DNA of 64,000 nucleotides from Modestobacter sp. Leaf380 (GTDB lineage: Bacteria; Actinomycetota; Actinomycetes; Mycobacteriales; Geodermatophilaceae): NCBI RefSeq assembly GCF_001424485.1, contig NZ_LMQC01000012.1, forward strand, positions 519,012-583,011, written 5' to 3'. Below the pieces are notes generated by a model. It did not search any database. It had not been told where the DNA came from and worked only from the letters and a program-made list of their open reading frames with translations. Below are positions 60,880 through 64,000 of this stretch, piece by piece. Positions within the stretch are counted from its first letter, which is position 1. Every line of letters begins with the position of its first letter. A program made the translations under genes and the position numbers.

Positions 60880-61276
60880 CCTCTTCGTGGCCGCGCAGGA
60901 CCCGCTGTGGGACGACGTCCTCACGCAGCTGCGTGCCGGTGCCAAGCGGACCCACTGGATGTGGTTCGTCTTCCCGCAGGTCGCCGGGCTGGGCCGCTCG
61001 GCGATGGCGCAGCGCTACGCCCTGACCGGGCTGGCGGAGGCCCACGAGTACCTGGCCCACCCGGTGCTGGGGCCCCGGCTGCGGGAGTGCACCGAGCTGC
61101 TCACCGCGCACGCCGACCGGTCGGCGCTCCAGGTCATGGGCCCCCCGGACGACGTGAAGCTGCGCTCGTCGATGACGCTCTTCGCCCGGGCCGACCCCGA
61201 CGAGCCGCTGTTCGGCCGGGTGCTGGAGCAGTGGTACGGCGGCGAGCCGGACCCGGAGACCCTCAGCCGGCTGTGA
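60869..61276 (+). CDS. DUF1810 protein
   Basis: 135 residues matching DUF1810: [20 protein letters not shown], then [55 protein letters not shown]. Function unknown; some relatives of this fold are linked to ADP-ribose metabolism. The start is TTG 60869, inside the end of cobQ (11-base overlap), since no ATG or GTG aligns with the family N-terminus. Its end overlaps the convergent thioesterase by 14 bases. Confidence 0.8.
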   Translation: MDADLFVAAQDPLWDDVLTQLRAGAKRTHWMWFVFPQVAGLGRSAMAQRYALTGLAEAHEYLAHPVLGPRLRECTELLTAHADRSALQVMGPPDDVKLRSSMTLFARADPDEPLFGRVLEQWYGGEPDPETLSRL

Positions 61277-61652
61277 CGGCCGACCGCACCCGGTCCGGCC
61301 AGGGCACGGACACGCCGTCCAGGGTGGCGACGTAGGTCGAGCGCACCACGCAGCACAGCCGGTCACCCACCGAGACGGTGAAGCGCAGCGTCAGGCTGGT
61401 GCGGCCCAGCGCGTCCAGCTCGCAGGCCACGTCGACAGTGTCGCCCCAGCGGGCGCTGGAGGACCACTCCAGCGAGGTGGCCTTGACCAGGGGCTGTACG
61501 CCGGCCACGCCGTCGGGGTCCCAGGTCAGGCCCACCGAGGGCCACCAGGCGTTGGAGGCCTCGTCGGCCCAGACCAGGTAGTTGGCGTTGAAGACCACCC
61601 GCTGGTCGTCGCACTCGCTGTACCGGACCGGCGCGCTCCAGGTGACTGCCAC
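61263..61652 (-). CDS. Hot-dog acyl-CoA thioesterase (4HBT-like)
   Basis: 129 residues with the 4-hydroxybenzoyl-CoA-thioesterase-like pattern: PVRYSECDDQRVVFNANYLV-WADEASNAWW, where the catalytic Asp (usually in DxxGHVNN) corresponds to ECDDQRVVFN. A hot-dog beta-sheet follows. It hydrolyses an acyl-CoA or acyl carrier. GTG 61652 lies 8 bases after TACGGT with no Shine-Dalgarno, hence leaderless; the longer frame to 61694 covers the promoter. Confidence 0.83.
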   Translation of the reverse strand: MAVTWSAPVRYSECDDQRVVFNANYLVWADEASNAWWPSVGLTWDPDGVAGVQPLVKATSLEWSSSARWGDTVDVACELDALGRTSLTLRFTVSVGDRLCCVVRSTYVATLDGVSVPWPDRVRSAVTAG

Positions 61653-61660
61653 GGGACCCG

Positions 61661-61666
61661 ACCGTA
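61661..61666 (-). promoter_or_regulatory. -10 hexamer TACGGT of the leaderless thioesterase promoter
   Basis: TACGGT (61666-61661) ends 8 bases before GTG 61652 on the minus strand. Confidence 0.45.
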
Positions 61667-61717
61667 GGCGTGTGACACCGGGCACCGGGGGCAACCCGGT
61701 CGTGACCTCGAGATGGG

Positions 61718-62323
61718 ATGGTGACCCGCGTGAGCGACTCAGTGGTGGACGACTACCCGGACGCGTCGGCCCGTGCGGTGGAGAAGGTGATCGACCGCGT
61801 CGACCACCACTGCGCCCGCTTCATCGAGCTGTCGCCCTTCGCGACGCTGGGGACGGTGGACGCCGAGGGCTTCCCCGACGTCTCCCCGCGCGGCGGCGGG
61901 CCCGGCTTCGTGCGGGTGCTGGACGAGAAGACCCTGCTGCTGCCCGACCGGCAGGGCAACAACCGGGTCGACAGCCTGCGGAACCTGGCGGCCAACCCGC
62001 GCGCGGCGCTGATGTTCTTCGTGCCCGGCATCGAGGAGACGCTGCGGGTCTACGGCCGCTGCCGGCTGGTCCCGGCCGCCGAGGTGGCCGCCGACCTGAC
62101 CGAGTTCGGCAAGCAGCCGCTGTCGGTCCTGGTGATGGACGTCGAGCGGGCCTACTTCCACTGCGCGAAGGCGGTCATGCGCTCCAGGCTGTGGGATCCG
62201 GGCGCCCAGGTGCACCGCTCGGTCTTCCCGCCCATGGGCCAGGTGTGGCGGGAGCACACCCGCGGGGTGTCCCCCGACCAGGCCGACTCCGAGATGCGCG
62301 CCGAGCTCGCCCTGGAGCTCTGA
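61718..62323 (+). CDS. PPOX-class FMN flavoprotein (MSMEG_1061-like)
   Basis: 201 residues with split-barrel features: SPFATLGTVDAEGFPDVSPR, GGGPGFVRVLDEKTLLLPDR, QGNNRVDSLRNLAANPRAAL, and RVYGRCRLVP-type LRVYGRCRLVP. Relatives bind FMN or F420 and are mostly uncharacterised. ATG 61718 used; GTG 61721 and GTG 61730 are near alternatives. The TGA stop forms part of a terminator hairpin. Confidence 0.82.
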   Translation: MVTRVSDSVVDDYPDASARAVEKVIDRVDHHCARFIELSPFATLGTVDAEGFPDVSPRGGGPGFVRVLDEKTLLLPDRQGNNRVDSLRNLAANPRAALMFFVPGIEETLRVYGRCRLVPAAEVAADLTEFGKQPLSVLVMDVERAYFHCAKAVMRSRLWDPGAQVHRSVFPPMGQVWREHTRGVSPDQADSEMRAELALEL

Positions 62324-62369
62324 GTGGAGTGCCACGGCGCGGGGAACCTGCGCCGTGGCACTCCGCTCA
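62321..62369. terminator. Hairpin whose arms contain both stop codons
   Basis: Bases 62321-62340 and 62350-62369 pair at 19 of 20 positions (the exception is G-T like) with a 9-base loop. The left arm begins with the PPOX TGA stop and the right arm ends with the methyltransferase TGA stop on the other strand, so the 49-base element is both stop codons and bidirectional terminator. Confidence 0.8.
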
Positions 62370-62876
62370 GTCGGTGCGGCGCTCGTAGACCCCGACGACC
62401 TCGCCGCGGAAGGAGTCGGTGATGCCGGGGAACGCGGCCATGACCTTGTCGTGGTCCCAGTCGTCGACCACGTGCACCTCGTGGTGGTTGTGCTCCAGCT
62501 CGCCCTGCGGGTAGTGCACGATCGGGATCGACATGTAGACCGCCCGCCCGGCGGCTTCGCCGGCCCGGGCCCACAGGTCCTGGGCCTCCTCGACCGTCAT
62601 GTGCTCGGCGACGTCACCCAGGACGACGACGTCGGCCACGGGCAGCGGCGTGGTCCGGGCATCGCCCAGCAGCACCTCGTCGTAGAGCTCGCGCAGCGCG
62701 TACTTCTCCACGTAGGGCTCGAAGACCTCCAGCGCGGTCAGCCGGGCCGGGCGGTCGTCGGCCAGCAGCTTGGCGTACGTGCCCGCCCCCGCCCCGACGT
62801 CCAGCAGCGACTCGGGTGCGAGGTCGCGGATCTTCGAGCGGGTCCAGTCCTTGCCCTCGGGCGAGCTGATCGGCAC
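62367..62876 (-). CDS. Class I SAM-dependent methyltransferase
   Basis: 169 residues. The SAM motif I is SLLDVGAGAGTYAKLLAD, motif II TALEVFEPYVEKYAL, and the acidic motif DVVVLGDVAEHMTVEEA. The short C-terminus (VYMSIPIVHYPQGELEHNHH) resembles glycan- or natural-product-associated methyltransferases. Substrate unknown. GTG 62876 lies 6 bases after TAGCCT (62888-62883), a possible leaderless start. Confidence 0.83.
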   Translation of the reverse strand: MPISSPEGKDWTRSKIRDLAPESLLDVGAGAGTYAKLLADDRPARLTALEVFEPYVEKYALRELYDEVLLGDARTTPLPVADVVVLGDVAEHMTVEEAQDLWARAGEAAGRAVYMSIPIVHYPQGELEHNHHEVHVVDDWDHDKVMAAFPGITDSFRGEVVGVYERRTD

Positions 62877-62929
62877 GCGCAGAGGCTACGGGCGCTCCGC
62901 CGGGTCCGCTGCCCGAGGACCGTCGGGGG

Positions 62930-63139
62930 TCACTCGCGCTCGAACTCGCGGGCCACGAGGCGGGCGGCCACCGCCTGCTCGGCGCGGAAGCGGGCCCGCT
63001 GGCGCTTGCGGACGTGGTCGGGGGTCCGGTAGCGGGCGTCCTCGACGAGCTGGAAGCTGGCGAGGACGCTGGCCTGCACGCGACTGGTGCCGAACACCCC
63101 GGTGGTGACTGCCGGGCGGACCGGTTCTGCGGTGGTCAT
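62930..63139 (-). CDS. Small hypothetical protein
   Basis: 69 residues, start ATG 63139 with GAAGAGG upstream. The sequence (TGVFGTSRVQASVLASFQLV, then a basic DHVRKRQRARFRAEQAVAAR) predicts a helical basic C-terminus. I do not recognise a family. Strong ribosome-binding site, promoter-like sequence and paired inverted repeats upstream support a real gene. Confidence 0.55.
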   Translation of the reverse strand: MTTAEPVRPAVTTGVFGTSRVQASVLASFQLVEDARYRTPDHVRKRQRARFRAEQAVAARLVAREFERE

Positions 63140-63149
63140 GGTGCCTCTT

Positions 63150-63218
63150 CCCCGAACGGGCCCCGCCACCGTGGCCGGGTGGTGTGTGGCCCTGGGCCAG
63201 TAGATGACCCGTTCGGGG
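63150..63218. promoter_or_regulatory. 11-bp inverted repeats and promoter upstream of the small basic protein gene
   Basis: CCCCGAACGGG (63150-63160) and CCCGTTCGGGG (63208-63218) are exact complements 47 bases apart. On the minus strand, -35 TTGACC (63227-63222), a 17-base spacer holding one repeat, and -10 TCTACT (63204-63199) form a promoter; the other repeat lies just before the ribosome-binding site. Layout suggests a looping repressor. Confidence 0.4.
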
Positions 63219-63369
63219 CACGGTCAACCACGGGTGTGACCGGTTCGTCCCATCGGGTCACACCGACCCCGCGAGTCCCACGTCGGACGGCGTGTCGCGG
63301 TGGCGCGCCGTGACCGTCCCGGACGATCTCGTGACGGATCCCCGGGGCGCGCCCACCCCCGTCGTCCCC

Positions 63370-63375
63370 TAGCGT
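63370..63375 (+). promoter_or_regulatory. -10 hexamer TAGCGT of a leaderless promoter before the MazF-like gene
   Basis: TAGCGT ends 8 bases before ATG 63384; no Shine-Dalgarno and no clear -35. Confidence 0.45.
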
Positions 63376-63383
63376 CGTCGGGC

Positions 63384-63974
63384 ATGGCGTCTGGCTGGAA
63401 GTCCGTGCTCGACCGCGTCGTCCGCACCCTGGTCCGCGAGGGCGGGGCGGAGCTGCGCCGGCGGTCCTCCGCGCGCCCCGGCCGGGCCCCGGGCCCCTCC
63501 GCCGACCGCCCCCGGGCCACCCTGCGGGACCGGCCCAGCGACGCCGACCTGGCCCGCCCGGCCGCGCGCGGCGCCGGCGACTTCACCGGCCGCGGCGAGA
63601 TCGCCTACGCCCCCCGCGACGACGGCCGGCCCGACCCGGGCGAGGTCGTCTGGGCGTGGGTCCCCTACGAGGAGGGCGACGGCCGGGGCAAGGACCGCCC
63701 GGTGCTCGTCGTGGGCCGGACCGGGTCGGACCTGCTCGGGCTCATGCTGACCAGCAAGGACCACGACCGGGACGCCGCCGACGAGGCCCGGCACGGCCGG
63801 CACTGGCTCGACGTCGGGACCGGCGGCTGGGACCGGCAGGGCCGGCCCAGCGAGGTGCGGCTGGACCGGGTGCTGCGGATCGACCCTGACGACGTCCGCC
63901 GGGAGGGCGCCACCCTGGACCGCCGGCGCTTCGACACGGTCGCCACCGAGGCCCGCCGCGTCCTGGGCTGGTGA
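63384..63974 (+). CDS. PemK/MazF-family toxin-like protein with long N-terminal extension
   Basis: 196 residues. The C-terminal ~125 residues match the MazF/PemK fold: GEVVWAWVPYEEGDGRGKDR-PVLVVGRTG, LLGLMLTSKDHD, VRLDRVLRIDPDDVRREG. The first ~70 residues are basic and low in complexity, unusual for MazF endoribonucleases. No antitoxin gene precedes it, and none is visible in the last 26 bases of the window. Actinobacteria often carry such solitary copies, which may not be toxins. ATG 63384 fits the leaderless promoter. Confidence 0.8.
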   Translation: MASGWKSVLDRVVRTLVREGGAELRRRSSARPGRAPGPSADRPRATLRDRPSDADLARPAARGAGDFTGRGEIAYAPRDDGRPDPGEVVWAWVPYEEGDGRGKDRPVLVVGRTGSDLLGLMLTSKDHDRDAADEARHGRHWLDVGTGGWDRQGRPSEVRLDRVLRIDPDDVRREGATLDRRRFDTVATEARRVLGW

Positions 63975-64000
63975 CGCCGCCCGGCGGCGCTCCGCGGCGG

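Noticed and set aside
63384-63974. Complete MazEF toxin-antitoxin system at the right end
   Set aside because: No antitoxin gene is visible either side of the MazF-like gene within the window, so only a solitary MazF-fold protein can be claimed.

Overview
The window is very GC-rich DNA (roughly three quarters G+C) with dense, mostly overlapping genes, GTG starts and GTGA/ATGA junctions. It looks like chromosomal DNA of a high-GC actinobacterium. The left end follows the order of the Mycobacterium tuberculosis Rv3649-Rv3661 region (helicase, Tad pilus cassette, Ssd-like ATPase, HAD phosphatase). A member of the Geodermatophilaceae would fit, but that is inference. I recognised no rRNA, tRNA, CRISPR array, insertion sequence or prophage, and no gene-free stretch exceeds 300 bases.

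Layout. 1-5.75 kb: 3' end of an MrfA-type helicase facing a Tad/Flp pilus operon (ssd-tadA-tadB-tadC, DUF4244 pilin-like, TadE-like, TadE/G-like). 5.8-8.5 kb: membrane-tailed HAD phosphatase and a MacS/MacR-like two-component system. 8.5-11 kb: argG, with an ARG-box-like palindrome on an apparently leaderless promoter, then an aldo/keto reductase. 11-13 kb: a frameshifted DUF559/AbiEi-like gene between two copies of a 57-bp palindromic repeat, and a Fic-fold protein that has lost its catalytic residues. 13-21 kb: cobU, cobS, a pabB-pabC fusion, an FKBP lipoprotein, and cobN behind a cobalamin riboswitch. 21-28.7 kb: acyl-CoA module (two acyl-CoA synthetases, cyclase, XRE-TetR fusion regulator, phosphotransferase, acyl-CoA dehydrogenase). 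29-33.5 kb: TetR plus two SMR pumps, a thioredoxin-reductase-like flavoprotein, and small regulatory or modifying proteins. 33.5-38.3 kb: membrane-anchored sigma-like protein, IclR, PDR/VanB reductase, and a P450 closely resembling CYP199A4 (4-methoxybenzoate demethylase). 38-46 kb: AraC, MFS and others, then cobG-cobH-cobIJ. 46-52.7 kb: PilZ, HAD, cobK, cbiD, cobM, cobL, def and cobD. 52.6-64 kb: nitrilase with PPOX, AraC, MocR regulator, PAS-ANTAR with STAS, PlsC, cobQ and small housekeeping or hypothetical genes ending with a MazF-like gene.

Functionally the window holds much of an aerobic-type cobalamin pathway, with CbiD in the position of the C-1 methyltransferase CobF, split into several transcription units: ring contraction and methylation (cobI/J, cobG, cobM, cbiD, cobK, cobL, cobH), cobalt insertion (cobN), amidation (cobQ) and nucleotide-loop steps (cobD, cobU, cobS). 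CobB, CobO, CobT and the AAA+ chelatase subunits are not here. A recurrent feature is a TANNNT hexamer 6-8 bases before a start codon that lacks a Shine-Dalgarno, suggesting many leaderless mRNAs. Convergent gene pairs are separated by long near-perfect hairpins. I saw no clearly new multi-gene system. The strongest leads are the P450/reductase/IclR/sigma-like cluster, the 57-bp palindromes around the broken gene, the pseudo-Fic protein and the cobN riboswitch.
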